Origin: Cytobacillus luteolus | Lineage (GTDB): Bacteria > Bacillota > Bacilli > Bacillales > Bacillaceae_L | Assembly (NCBI RefSeq): GCF_017873715.1 | Contig: NZ_JAGGKM010000003.1 | Location: 186,001-250,000 of the forward strand | Length of the DNA: 64,000 nucleotides | Reading direction: 5' to 3' | Shown here: positions 52,317 to 60,875 of the stretch, piece after piece | Position numbering within the stretch: the first letter of the stretch is position 1 | Layout: each line of letters begins with the position of its first letter | Made by a program: the position numbers and the translations under genes | The notes under the pieces: generated by a model | Told to the model about the DNA's origin: nothing | The model's input: the letters and a program-made list of their open reading frames with translations, nothing else | Databases searched by the model: none

Positions 52317-53456
52317 ATGGGCAAAGTTTCATTGATTGCAACAGCAGCAATGGGTATTGAAGCAATTGTTGCAAAGGAAGTACGTGATTTAGGGTATGAA
52401 TGTACTGTAGATAATGGAAAAGTGCTTTTTGAAGCAGATGAAAAGGCAATTTGCAGAAGTAATCTTTGGCTACGAACAGCAGACCGTGTGAAAATTAAGG
52501 TAGGAGAGTTTAAGGCAACAAGCTTTGACGAGCTTTTTGAAAAGACTAAAGCATTAAACTGGGGGGATTATCTGCCAGAAAATGCTGAGTTTCCTGTAAT
52601 TGGTAAATCGGTCAAATCTAAATTGTTTAGTGTGTCAGATTGTCAAAGTATTGTTAAAAAAGCAGTTGTTGAAAACTTAAAAAAACATTATAAAAAGCAA
52701 ACAGAATGGCTAGAGGAAAATGGTCCGTTTTTCCGTATTGAAGTGGCACTATTAAAAGATATTGCAACCCTAACCATTGATACAAGTGGAACGGGGTTAC
52801 ATAAAAGAGGCTATAGAATAGGGCAAGGCGAAGCTCCAATAAAAGAAACCCTTGCAGCTACACTAATTAAACTTACAAACTGGACACCTGACCGACCTTT
52901 TGTTGATCCGTTTTGTGGTTCAGGAACATTACCTATTGAGGCAGCACTTATTGGACAAAATATTGCTCCAGGATTTAATAGAGGTTTTGTTTCTGAGCAA
53001 TGGAGTTGGATTGGGAAAGATACGTGGGATGACGCAAGACAAGAAGTTGAAGATCTTGCAAAATATGACCAACCTATAGATATTACAGGGCTTGATATTG
53101 ATCATAGAATGATACAAATTTCAAAAGAAAATGCAGAGGAAGCAGGATTTGCAGATCTGATAAGTTTTAAACAAATGCAAGTTTCTGATTTTACCTCCAA
53201 AAAGGAATATGGTGTTATTGTAGGAAACCCACCATACGGTGAACGATTAGGAGAGAAAAAAGCAGTAGAAGCAATGTACAGAGAAATGGGGAAAGCCTTC
53301 TCCAAGCTAGATACATGGTCAGTATATATGCTTACTTCCAACGAAAGCTTCGAGGATTGCTATGGTAAACCAGCAACTAAAAAAAGAAAGCTGTTTAATG
53401 GATTCATAAAAACCGATTACTATCAGTATTTTGGCCCTAGACCACCGCGTGATTAA
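52317..53456 (+). CDS. ypsC: 23S rRNA (guanine-N2)-methyltransferase, RlmL/YpsC family
   Basis: This 379-residue class I SAM-dependent methyltransferase has an N-terminal THUMP RNA-binding domain (residues about 45-155) and a C-terminal catalytic domain with FVDPFCGSGTLPIEAA (SAM site), TGLDIDHRM and the NPPYGERLG motif for target-base binding. It corresponds to YpsC of Bacillus and the N-terminal half of E. coli RlmL (m2G2445). ATG 52317 has a weak ribosome site (TTAGGATGAG). Confidence 0.9.
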   Translation: MGKVSLIATAAMGIEAIVAKEVRDLGYECTVDNGKVLFEADEKAICRSNLWLRTADRVKIKVGEFKATSFDELFEKTKALNWGDYLPENAEFPVIGKSVKSKLFSVSDCQSIVKKAVVENLKKHYKKQTEWLEENGPFFRIEVALLKDIATLTIDTSGTGLHKRGYRIGQGEAPIKETLAATLIKLTNWTPDRPFVDPFCGSGTLPIEAALIGQNIAPGFNRGFVSEQWSWIGKDTWDDARQEVEDLAKYDQPIDITGLDIDHRMIQISKENAEEAGFADLISFKQMQVSDFTSKKEYGVIVGNPPYGERLGEKKAVEAMYREMGKAFSKLDTWSVYMLTSNESFEDCYGKPATKKRKLFNGFIKTDYYQYFGPRPPRD

Positions 53457-53496
53457 TAAAAGGTTTTATTGGGATAGATATTCTATTGTTATAACA

Positions 53497-53531
53497 AGAG
53501 TGGAGCGGAAAGAAACGGGCAAGGTTCAAAG
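53497..53531. repeat. Deleted remnant of the palindromic repeat
   Basis: AGAGTGGAGCGGAAAGAAAC joins the left end of the repeat family (GAGTG...GGAGCGG) directly to its right end (AGCGCAAAGAAACGG...AGGTTCAAA); about 110 bp of palindrome is missing. The join falls at AGCG, which flanks the missing part in copy 2. Confidence 0.75.
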
Positions 53532-53649
53532 TGTAAATAGTCCTTTTGAAAAAAATTTGTAAAATAGCAAAAATAAAGTGAATAGTAATTACAAACAAAA
53601 CATAAAATGTAATTGTTATTTATTATTCGGTTTTACAGGAGTGATTAGA

Positions 53650-53832
53650 TTGAATACAATGGACTTTTCTAAAATCCGTGAAGCATTGGAAACTTCATAT
53701 AAAGCTCTATTGAGTGAAGCGGGTCAAGAGATTAGTGTGATGGATAACATCTCACAAGCACAAGACGAATATCTTCAAGCTCTTTCTCACGCTACCTCAG
53801 TTGAAAAAGATTACTTACGTTATACCAAGTAA
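53650..53832 (+). CDS. Small protein of unknown function
   Basis: This 60-residue, probably helical, acidic protein (FSKIREALETSYKALLSEAG; ends DYLRYTK) lies between rlmL and ypvA. TTG 53650 is chosen as start because AGGAG lies 8 nt upstream; an ATG three codons later is possible. A strong terminator follows. Not recognised. Confidence 0.6.
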   Translation: MNTMDFSKIREALETSYKALLSEAGQEISVMDNISQAQDEYLQALSHATSVEKDYLRYTK

Positions 53833-53852
53833 AGGAACCATAAGATTAATTT

Positions 53853-53889
53853 TTTACTCGCCCAAACGTGGCGAGTTTCTTTTTATTTT
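53853..53889 (+). terminator. Terminator before ypvA
   Basis: The stem ACTCGCC with GGCGAGT, loop CAAACGT, is followed by TTCTTTTTATT. Confidence 0.88.
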
Positions 53890-53964
53890 CACAGTTTTAT
53901 TTGACTTACTAATTGTTATATATGATAATTTTCCTTTAGTCTTATCTTCTGGAGGTATTAATAA

Positions 53965-55908
53965 ATGATTCGTGATCGACTGCCCTTTCAAATTACAAAG
54001 CAGGATAATTTTTTTGATAAGCTTAATGAATGGATTGGTGATATTTTCTATGACATTCTTCCTGATAAGGGATTTGAATTAAGGGATGAACAAATTTACA
54101 TGGCATTTCAGCTTGAAAGGGCATTTAAAAATAAATCAATCGTCTTTGCTGAGGCAGGGGTAGGAACAGGAAAAACAATTGTATATTTACTCTATGCACT
54201 GTGCTATGCAAGATTCACTGGTAAACCTGCCATCATCGCTTGTGCAGATGAGTCATTAATTGAGCAATTAGTAAAGCCTGAAGGTGACATTGCAAAAATT
54301 TCAACTGCATTAGACTTAAATATAGATGTAAGATTAGCAAAATCTCAAGATCAATATTTATGCCTGCGTAAACTAGATGATGTGATGGTTAAAAATGATT
54401 CTGAGTTAATACATGATTTATACAGTGAACTACCTGATTTTGTACATAATCCTTCAACATTACAATCGTTTTATCATTATGGTGACAGGAAGAATTACTC
54501 AGATATCCCAGATGAAGATTGGGATTTAGTGGCTTGGGATACTTTTCAAGATTGCTTTTCCTGTGAAAAAAGACATCGTTGTGGGCAAACTTTATCAAGG
54601 GAGCACTATCGAAAAGCAACAGATTTAATTATATGCTCACATGACTTTTATATGGAACATGTTTGGACATCTGAAGCTAGGAAACGTGAAGGGCAACTCC
54701 CTTTATTACCAGAGGGTAGCTGTGTGGTTTTTGACGAAGGACATTTGTTAGAATTCGCTGCTCAAAAAGCTTTAACGTATCGCGTGAAAGAAACAACACT
54801 TGAAAACCTATTAACGAGACTATTAGAAAATGATATACGTGAAGAATTTGCTTACCTAATCGAAAGCTCGATTGAACAAAATGAAAGATTCTTCACACTC
54901 TTAAAAAAGAGCTCGACCAAGGTACAAGGATCAGATCGAATGGATATTCAGTTTGATTCAGAGTTAAGAACAGTTGCAAGTAAATTATATACGATGCTTT
55001 CCAAAATAGGTGATGATCTTGTTTTTGAAAGTGAAACATATACAATTGATCACTATGAATTGAATATTGTTGATGAGCACCTTGATAAGATGGAATTTGC
55101 TCTTAAATTGCTTTTAGAGAAGTCAGAAGCAATTTTCTGGATTGAGAACACTAGAGATGGAGACAGTACACTAGTTATTATGCCTAGAGCCGTAGAGGCT
55201 GTTCTGAAAGAAAATGTATTTTCTAAGAAAATGCCATTTATTTTCTCATCAGCAACTCTTTCAGAGAATCAAACTTTTGACTACATAGCATCGAGTTTGG
55301 GGGTTACAGATTTTGATTCTTTCTCTGTCGAATCACCATTTAATTACGATGAACAGATGTCAATTTCAGCCCCTGTTTTTAAAATGAATGACAATTTGTT
55401 CCTTGATAAGGTTTCATATACAATTGATCAATTGAAAAAGACAGACGGCAGAGCCTTAGTACTATTTAACACGAAAGAAGAATTATTGAAATTTAAGCAA
55501 GAGGTTTCAAATACAACCAGCTTTTCTTTCTTATTCGAGGGTGAACAGGAAATAAGCCAACTTGTTTCTCGTTTCCAAAATAATGAGGAAACAGTACTTT
55601 GTGCGGTTCATTTATGGGAAGGGTTAGATATTCCAGGACCATCCTTGTCAAATGTTATCATTTGGTCATTACCGTTTCCACCAAACGATCCTGTTTTCCA
55701 GGCAAAGCGTAAATACGTTGAAAATGCCTTTTGGAAGGTTGATGTACCTTATATGATACTTCGCCTCAAGCAAGGGGTAGGGCGTTTAATAAGGGCTCAT
55801 GAAGACAAAGGGATTATATCGATTTATTTAACAGATCAAACTCAAAGTGAAGTGATTGAACAAGTTAAACAGGCGCTACCGACAGAAGTAAAGATTTCCA
55901 ACGAATGA
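53965..55908 (+). CDS. ypvA: DinG/XPD-family helicase YpvA
   Basis: This 647-residue superfamily 2 helicase is a paralogue of DinG without an exonuclease domain. Walker A is EAGVGTGKT (residues about 63-71), motif II VVFDEGHLLE, and C-terminal GVGRLIRA. Four cysteines at about 133, 197, 200 and 206 (YLCLRK; CFSCEKRHRC) have the spacing of the XPD/DinG [4Fe-4S] site, so it probably binds a cluster. It lies upstream of ypwA as in B. subtilis. ATG 53965 has GGAGG upstream. Its role in the cell is unknown. Confidence 0.88.
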   Translation: MIRDRLPFQITKQDNFFDKLNEWIGDIFYDILPDKGFELRDEQIYMAFQLERAFKNKSIVFAEAGVGTGKTIVYLLYALCYARFTGKPAIIACADESLIEQLVKPEGDIAKISTALDLNIDVRLAKSQDQYLCLRKLDDVMVKNDSELIHDLYSELPDFVHNPSTLQSFYHYGDRKNYSDIPDEDWDLVAWDTFQDCFSCEKRHRCGQTLSREHYRKATDLIICSHDFYMEHVWTSEARKREGQLPLLPEGSCVVFDEGHLLEFAAQKALTYRVKETTLENLLTRLLENDIREEFAYLIESSIEQNERFFTLLKKSSTKVQGSDRMDIQFDSELRTVASKLYTMLSKIGDDLVFESETYTIDHYELNIVDEHLDKMEFALKLLLEKSEAIFWIENTRDGDSTLVIMPRAVEAVLKENVFSKKMPFIFSSATLSENQTFDYIASSLGVTDFDSFSVESPFNYDEQMSISAPVFKMNDNLFLDKVSYTIDQLKKTDGRALVLFNTKEELLKFKQEVSNTTSFSFLFEGEQEISQLVSRFQNNEETVLCAVHLWEGLDIPGPSLSNVIIWSLPFPPNDPVFQAKRKYVENAFWKVDVPYMILRLKQGVGRLIRAHEDKGIISIYLTDQTQSEVIEQVKQALPTEVKISNE

Positions 55909-55997
55909 TGGGTTGAAATATACTCTATTAAAAGGGATTTGTTGGATGATGTTGAATAACTAGAGTGAAAAGCTTATTTTTATGGGGGGTTATTTAA

Positions 55998-57509
55998 TTG
56001 GAGATTCAAAAAATAGAAACGCAGTTTCTTGAATATGTAAGAAAAATGACAAGTTATAATGAAGCAATTGGACTTATGTATTGGGACTTAAGAACAGGTG
56101 CTCCGAAAAAAGGTGTTGAACAACGTTCTGAAGTAATTGGAATGCTTTCCTCAGAGGTTTTTAAAATGTCAACATCCGAAGAAATGGCGGCATATTTAGC
56201 AAAGTTATCTTCGCCACAAGTGAAGGAGCAATTATCTGAGATCACTAGTAAAACACTTGAAGAATGTCAAAAAGAGTACGATAGAAATAAAAAAATACCT
56301 GCTGATGAATTTAAGGAATATGTGGTTTTGCAATCTAAAGCTGAATCTGTTTGGGAACAGGCAAAGCACGAATCAAATTTTTCGATGTTTGAACCATACT
56401 TAGAAAAGCTTGTAGCTTTCAATAAGAAATTTATTGGATATTGGGGCTATGAAGGAAATAAATATAATACTCTGCTCGATATGTATGAGCCTGGTGTAAC
56501 AGTAGACATTCTTGATAAAGTGTTTTTACAGCTACGTGAACATATCGTTCCACTTGTTAAAGCAATTGCTGAATCAGATTCTAAGCCTGAAACATCCTTT
56601 TTATATAATCATTTCCCAAAAGAAAAACAGCGGGCGGTGAGCTTAGAATTACTTAAAGAAATGGGTTATGATTTTAATGCAGGAAGACTTGATGAAACAG
56701 TCCATCCTTTTGCAACAGGTCTAAATCCTGGTGATGTAAGAGTAACTACCAATTATGATGAAAACGACTTTAGAACCGCAGTTTTTGGCACAATCCATGA
56801 AGGTGGACATGCTTTATATGAACAAAATATATCTCAAAGCTTAGTAGGTACACCATTATGTTCGGGAACATCGATGGGAATTCATGAATCACAATCGTTA
56901 TTTTATGAAAATATCGTGGGAAGAAGCCTGGCTTATTGGAAGAAAAACTATGATTTATTGAAAGAATATTCAAGTGGACAATTTGAAGGTATCTCAATTG
57001 AAGATTTTTATCGTGGTATTAACGAATCAAAACCTTCCTTTATTCGTATTGAAGCAGATGAATTAACTTATCCACTTCATGTCATGGTTCGTTATGAAAT
57101 TGAAAAAGGTCTATTCAATGATGAGATTGAAGTTAAAGACTTGCCTAAGATCTGGAATGCAAAATATGAGGAATATCTGGGGATTACGCCGGAAAATGAT
57201 GCAAAAGGAGTCCTACAGGACGTTCATTGGGCAGGAGGTAGCTTCGGGTATTTTCCATCTTATGCCTTAGGCTATATGTATGCAGCCCAATTAAAGCAAG
57301 CGATGTTAAAGGATTTACCGAATTATGATACTCTACTAGAGGAAGGTAATTTACAACCTATTAAAGAGTGGATGACTGAGAAAGTTCATCAGCATGGTAA
57401 ATTAAAAAAGCCACTTGAGATTCTAAATGAGGTTACAGGAGAAGGCTTAAATGCCTCACATTTAATAAGCTATTTAGAAGAAAAATACAGTGGCGTATAT
57501 CATTTATAA
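55998..57509 (+). CDS. ypwA: M32 family metallocarboxypeptidase YpwA
   Basis: This 503-residue carboxypeptidase Taq-type enzyme releases C-terminal amino acids from peptides. The zinc site HEGGHALYEQN (HExxH) is near residue 268 and the downstream Glu lies in HESQSLFYENIVGRS; TTNYDENDF and GYMYAAQLKQAM are M32 features. It has no signal peptide, so it is cytoplasmic. It starts at TTG 55998 with GGGGGGTTA upstream. It converges with the oxidase operon at a terminator. Confidence 0.92.
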   Translation: MEIQKIETQFLEYVRKMTSYNEAIGLMYWDLRTGAPKKGVEQRSEVIGMLSSEVFKMSTSEEMAAYLAKLSSPQVKEQLSEITSKTLEECQKEYDRNKKIPADEFKEYVVLQSKAESVWEQAKHESNFSMFEPYLEKLVAFNKKFIGYWGYEGNKYNTLLDMYEPGVTVDILDKVFLQLREHIVPLVKAIAESDSKPETSFLYNHFPKEKQRAVSLELLKEMGYDFNAGRLDETVHPFATGLNPGDVRVTTNYDENDFRTAVFGTIHEGGHALYEQNISQSLVGTPLCSGTSMGIHESQSLFYENIVGRSLAYWKKNYDLLKEYSSGQFEGISIEDFYRGINESKPSFIRIEADELTYPLHVMVRYEIEKGLFNDEIEVKDLPKIWNAKYEEYLGITPENDAKGVLQDVHWAGGSFGYFPSYALGYMYAAQLKQAMLKDLPNYDTLLEEGNLQPIKEWMTEKVHQHGKLKKPLEILNEVTGEGLNASHLISYLEEKYSGVYHL

Positions 57510-57515
57510 AGATTT

Positions 57516-57549
57516 TAAAAAACTCTCCGATGAAGGAGAGTTTTTTTAT
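57516..57549. terminator. Bidirectional terminator ypwA / oxidase operon
   Basis: The stem AAACTCTCC with GGAGAGTTT, loop GATGAA, has T-runs usable from both sides. Confidence 0.9.
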
Positions 57550-59201
57550 TACAATAAATTATTAAATCCTTTTGAACCTGGAGGTGCATTTTGAATCATA
57601 TCTATGAAAGGAATTGTGTAAGCAATTAGGATTAGGGCGACTAACACTCCTACCCATACCTTCCAATTTTCTAGAATCATAGGTGTTCTTTCAGCTGTGT
57701 CTGCTACTTCACCTACAGGGAATTCAGTTTCACCTTTAGGCGCAAAGAAAGCAAGGTTAATAACGATAACTAAAACTAAGATAATTCCTATAAATAGAAT
57801 TGATCCACCAATCGCCTGGGCGATTTGATAAGGAATCCATTCAGCTGCTTGTGCTGAATCACCGTACGTTGAGAATGATGAACGTCTTGGTGCTCCTAGT
57901 AGACCTGCAAAGTGCATTGCAGTAGACATAAATGCCATACCTACAACCCACACGATTGTTTGTACAATCGCCAACTTATTCATAGCTTTTGTTAATACAC
58001 GGCCAGTAATATGTGGAATTAACCAATAAGCAATTCCAAAGAACGTTAGTAATACAGTTGTTGCTACAGTTAAGTGAAAGTGGCCTGTCACCCAAATTGT
58101 ATTATGAACAACTTGGTTCATTTGGTGAGATGCATTAATGACACCACCGGCACCTGCTGGAATAAAGATTAACATACCCATAAACGGTGCGAAGAAACGT
58201 GCATCTCCCCATGGTAATTTTCTAAACCATCCGAAAAGACCAGTTGCTCCTTTAGATCTTCCATACATTTCGAACGTTGCAAACATTGAGAATGCTGTCA
58301 TTAGTGAAGGGATAATTACCATAAATGTTAACACAACTTGTAAAAATTTCCATGCTGGATCAATACCTGGTTCAGTTAACTGATGGTGAAATCCAACAGG
58401 AATTGAGAATAGTAAGAATAGCACAAATGAAAGTCTAGCTAAAGCATCTGAGAATATTTTTGCACCAATAACTTTAGGTATAACAACATACCAAGCCATA
58501 TAGGCAGGCAGTAACCAGAAATATACTAGTGGGTGACCAAAATACCAGAATAGTGTTCTACTAATCAATACATCTATTGTTTCCACTAGTCCTAGTGACC
58601 ATGGTAAAAATTGAATTAATACAGCAGCAGCAACTCCTAATGTCGCCACTAACCAAAGAATCATAGTAATAACTGCCATAAAAGCAAGTAAAGGTGTAAC
58701 AGCACCAGGATTAGCTTTTTTCCATTTTCCAAAGTGTGAAAACATTCCAAATCCGCTAATCCAGCTTCCTACAACAACTAGTGTTAATCCAAGATAAAAT
58801 GCCGGATGAGCCATTAGAGGTGCATAGAAAGTATAAAGGACTGAAGCCTTACCTAATAAAATTGTAGTAGCAGTCATAGATGTTCCTACTGTCATAAACC
58901 AAAAACCAATCCAGCCTGATAGTCGAACCTTATCAGACAATGTTCCCGCTGTCTTACTTAACGATGCGAAAAGAAAACCTATTATAAAGAATGTAGTAAG
59001 TACAAGACCTAATAATACACCATGAACAGTAAGTAATTGATAATATCCAATACCCGCAGGTAATGTGAATTCTCCTGAACGGACTAGAGTTTGTAATAAA
59101 CCAGCAAAACCACCTAGAAATAAAGCGATAAATGCTACATAAATATGGGCCATTGCCAGTTTGCCGTCACGCGAATTAACCTTTGATACAGTATTCATCA
59201 T
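57549..59201 (-). CDS. cbaA: ba3-type cytochrome c oxidase subunit I
   Basis: This 550-residue heme-copper oxidase subunit I (type B/ba3) has about 12-13 membrane helices. Copper and heme ligands lie in LFWYFGHPLVYFWLLPAY, SHQMNQVVHNTIWVTGHFHL and similar. The sequence YFGHP is typical of the ba3 group rather than the aa3 group. The subunit reduces oxygen and pumps protons. It overlaps cbaB by 4 bp and is last in a three-gene operon. Confidence 0.92.
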   Translation of the reverse strand: MMNTVSKVNSRDGKLAMAHIYVAFIALFLGGFAGLLQTLVRSGEFTLPAGIGYYQLLTVHGVLLGLVLTTFFIIGFLFASLSKTAGTLSDKVRLSGWIGFWFMTVGTSMTATTILLGKASVLYTFYAPLMAHPAFYLGLTLVVVGSWISGFGMFSHFGKWKKANPGAVTPLLAFMAVITMILWLVATLGVAAAVLIQFLPWSLGLVETIDVLISRTLFWYFGHPLVYFWLLPAYMAWYVVIPKVIGAKIFSDALARLSFVLFLLFSIPVGFHHQLTEPGIDPAWKFLQVVLTFMVIIPSLMTAFSMFATFEMYGRSKGATGLFGWFRKLPWGDARFFAPFMGMLIFIPAGAGGVINASHQMNQVVHNTIWVTGHFHLTVATTVLLTFFGIAYWLIPHITGRVLTKAMNKLAIVQTIVWVVGMAFMSTAMHFAGLLGAPRRSSFSTYGDSAQAAEWIPYQIAQAIGGSILFIGIILVLVIVINLAFFAPKGETEFPVGEVADTAERTPMILENWKVWVGVLVALILIAYTIPFIDMIQNAPPGSKGFNNLL

Positions 59202-59671
59202 TGTTCTACCACCTCAATTTTCGCACTCATTAAGTGGTGTCCAGCTCCACAATATTCGTTACATAGAATTAAATATTCTCCAGTTTTATCGAACTTTTGA
59301 GTGTAAGTGTTAATGTATCCAGGATGAACCATCATATTGATATTAGTTCCGGCAACTTGGAATCCGTGAACAACATCCGTTGTCGTTACGTTGATTACCA
59401 CTTCAGCCCCTTTAGGAATTTGGATCTGATTTGGTGTAAAAGCAAAAGCTGAAGTAACAATGTTTAATTCATATTTGTTACCTTCTATGTGCCTTAAACC
59501 AGGGTTATCAAAAGGTGCCGTTTCACGAACCTTTTCAGGATCAATCGTTACTAGACAGCTAGCAGGCTGTGTACCCATATAAAAAGCACCAACGCCTACG
59601 GTTGTTAAAAATACTAAAAGTGTTCCAATACCAAACGTCAACCAAATTTTCTCAAATTTATGCATATGCAT
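59198..59671 (-). CDS. cbaB: ba3-type cytochrome c oxidase subunit II
   Basis: This 157-residue subunit II has one N-terminal membrane helix (KIWLTFGIGTLLVFLTTVGV) and a cupredoxin domain. The binuclear CuA site is visible in LILCNEYCGAGHHLM with upstream His (VVHGF). It accepts electrons from cytochrome c. The Met at 59671 is chosen since AAGGGGAG precedes it; nine extra residues to 59698 have no site. Confidence 0.9.
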   Translation of the reverse strand: MHMHKFEKIWLTFGIGTLLVFLTTVGVGAFYMGTQPASCLVTIDPEKVRETAPFDNPGLRHIEGNKYELNIVTSAFAFTPNQIQIPKGAEVVINVTTTDVVHGFQVAGTNINMMVHPGYINTYTQKFDKTGEYLILCNEYCGAGHHLMSAKIEVVEQ

Positions 59672-59735
59672 TGCGTTTCTTCTCCCCTTCCAAAACATGA
59701 GTAATTAAAAAGTTAAGTACCATAAAAATTCTTGA

Positions 59736-59894
59736 CTATAAGTTGTGAACACGGTCTAAAAATAGGAAGTAAACACCCACCCATGTTACTATTAGGAAAA
59801 AACCTAGTAAGAATACCGAAGCTAATGTTCCCTTCAATGAAGAACTATCTTCCACTTTAATTTTCTTTTCAGTTTCAATTTTCGGCATAGTCAT
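59736..59894 (-). CDS. cbaD: Cytochrome c oxidase subunit 2A-like protein
   Basis: This 52-residue protein has one membrane helix (LASVFLLGFFLIVTWVGVYF) after a charged N-terminus. It fits the small subunit IIa of ba3 oxidases in size, topology and position before subunit II. AAGGGGG lies just before the ATG at 59894. It is first in the operon, about 65 bp upstream of cbaB. Confidence 0.8.
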   Translation of the reverse strand: MTMPKIETEKKIKVEDSSSLKGTLASVFLLGFFLIVTWVGVYFLFLDRVHNL

Positions 59895-60032
59895 TCAACC
59901 CCCTTAAAAATTATCAATGATTACACTTTCATAATACAAAAAAATAAATGAAAAACTAGGTGCTTTAAAGGATGTCATAAATTGTTCATTCCTTCTATAT
60001 TCACTATTTTAATAGGGAAAAATTGAAACATC

Positions 60033-60049
60033 AGTGATATATATCACAT
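60033..60049 (-). promoter_or_regulatory. Fnr/Crp-type box upstream of the ba3 oxidase operon
   Basis: Read on the minus strand the sequence is TGTGATATATATCACT, matching TGTGA-N6-TCACA at nine of ten defined positions. It lies about 140 bp before the first gene of the minus-strand operon. The window also encodes a Crp/Fnr regulator (37464-38156); a direct link is inference. Confidence 0.5.
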
Positions 60050-60105
60050 TGTTATGGGGGTATTTGTGAACATAATGTGACAAGTGAAGTTTGGAGGAAA
60101 CGTCC

Positions 60106-60148
60106 AAAAACAAAGAAAAGGCTCCTAGCTAGATACTAGGAGCCTTCA
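60106..60148 (-). terminator. Terminator-like hairpin facing the minus strand
   Basis: The perfect 11-bp arms AAGGCTCCTAG and CTAGGAGCCTT have a 7-nt loop. A T-rich run follows only on the minus strand. No minus-strand gene is visible upstream of it (60150-60332). The region 59895-60332 otherwise holds only the Fnr-like box and AT-rich sequence. Confidence 0.55.
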
Positions 60149-60332
60149 CTTATATAAAAAAAGATAGGGATACTAATTAGACGAACACATATTAGAGAAA
60201 GTTTCAAACTTATCTACAGAACTATAAATTTATTTTTAACTATGGTTATCTACGATTTTGGCTGTTTGAAAATCTTTGCTTAACGTTTTAACTACAGTAT
60301 TGCATATATTGTAGGAAAGAAAGGTGATAAAC

Positions 60333-60467
60333 TTGATTAAATATTATTGTTCGAATTGTTTAACCTTTATTGAGGTGGAACAGAAAAGTTGTCTTCACTG
60401 TGGTGCTGCCGAGGTAAAAGTGATAGAAATAAATGTTCACAATACAAGTTCTAATTCAAAGTCGTAA
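60333..60467 (+). CDS. Small zinc-ribbon protein
   Basis: This 44-residue protein begins MIKYYCSNCL and continues SCLHCG, giving two CxxC knuckles at residues 6-9 and 20-23, enough for one zinc ion. It starts at TTG 60333 after AAAGGTGA, and its own terminator overlaps the stop codon, so it is likely a real gene. Function unknown. Confidence 0.6.
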   Translation: MIKYYCSNCLTFIEVEQKSCLHCGAAEVKVIEINVHNTSSNSKS

Positions 60468-60495
60468 CGTACTCTCTTGGGTACGTTTCTTTTTA
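60464..60495 (+). terminator. Terminator after the zinc-ribbon gene
   Basis: The stem AACGTAC with GTACGTT is followed by TCTTTTTAT. Confidence 0.75.
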
Positions 60496-60541
60496 TGTAA
60501 TCTTGATATACTATTTTAATATATAGAAGGAGGGGGTACAT

Positions 60542-60772
60542 TTGTATTTTGTTGTAGTCGATATTGGTTGTAGTGATTGCGGAGAGAGCTCAAACTTAGT
60601 GGGTATCTTTACTACTGAAGAAAACGCAAGAAATGCAATGCATAACTATATGAAGGACAATCATTTAACCATGGATGGTGACCATGAATTATTAATATTT
60701 AAGTTAGAGGAGTTAAACAGAGTACATAATAACAGCTATGATCATCTTATTTTCAGTTCGCAAGATAGTTAG
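60542..60772 (+). CDS. Small protein with N-terminal CxxC
   Basis: This 76-residue protein starts MYFVVVDIGCSDCGESSNLV, with a CxxC near residue 10, then a mixed helix/strand sequence (FTTEENARNAMHNYMKD, HELLIFKLEELN) typical of a small alpha/beta fold. It starts at TTG 60542 after AGGAGGGGG. It follows another Cys-containing small gene. Family not recognised. Confidence 0.65.
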   Translation: MYFVVVDIGCSDCGESSNLVGIFTTEENARNAMHNYMKDNHLTMDGDHELLIFKLEELNRVHNNSYDHLIFSSQDS

Positions 60773-60838
60773 GATGTTGAAGGGATTTAACTAGTTGTAA
60801 TTCACTTATCACACTTTTATGAACAGCACCATACCTTA

Positions 60839-60858
60839 TTGTAGGCACGTGTCTACAA
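60839..60858 (+). promoter_or_regulatory. 20-bp palindrome abutting a ribosome site
   Basis: TTGTAGGCACGTGTCTACAA is an inverted repeat with only one G-T pair position departing from perfect symmetry. It overlaps the first two bases of the AAGGAGG ribosome site of the following gene, so it could be an operator or translation-controlling hairpin. Confidence 0.5.
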
Positions 60859-60875
60859 GGAGGTATATGTTAATT

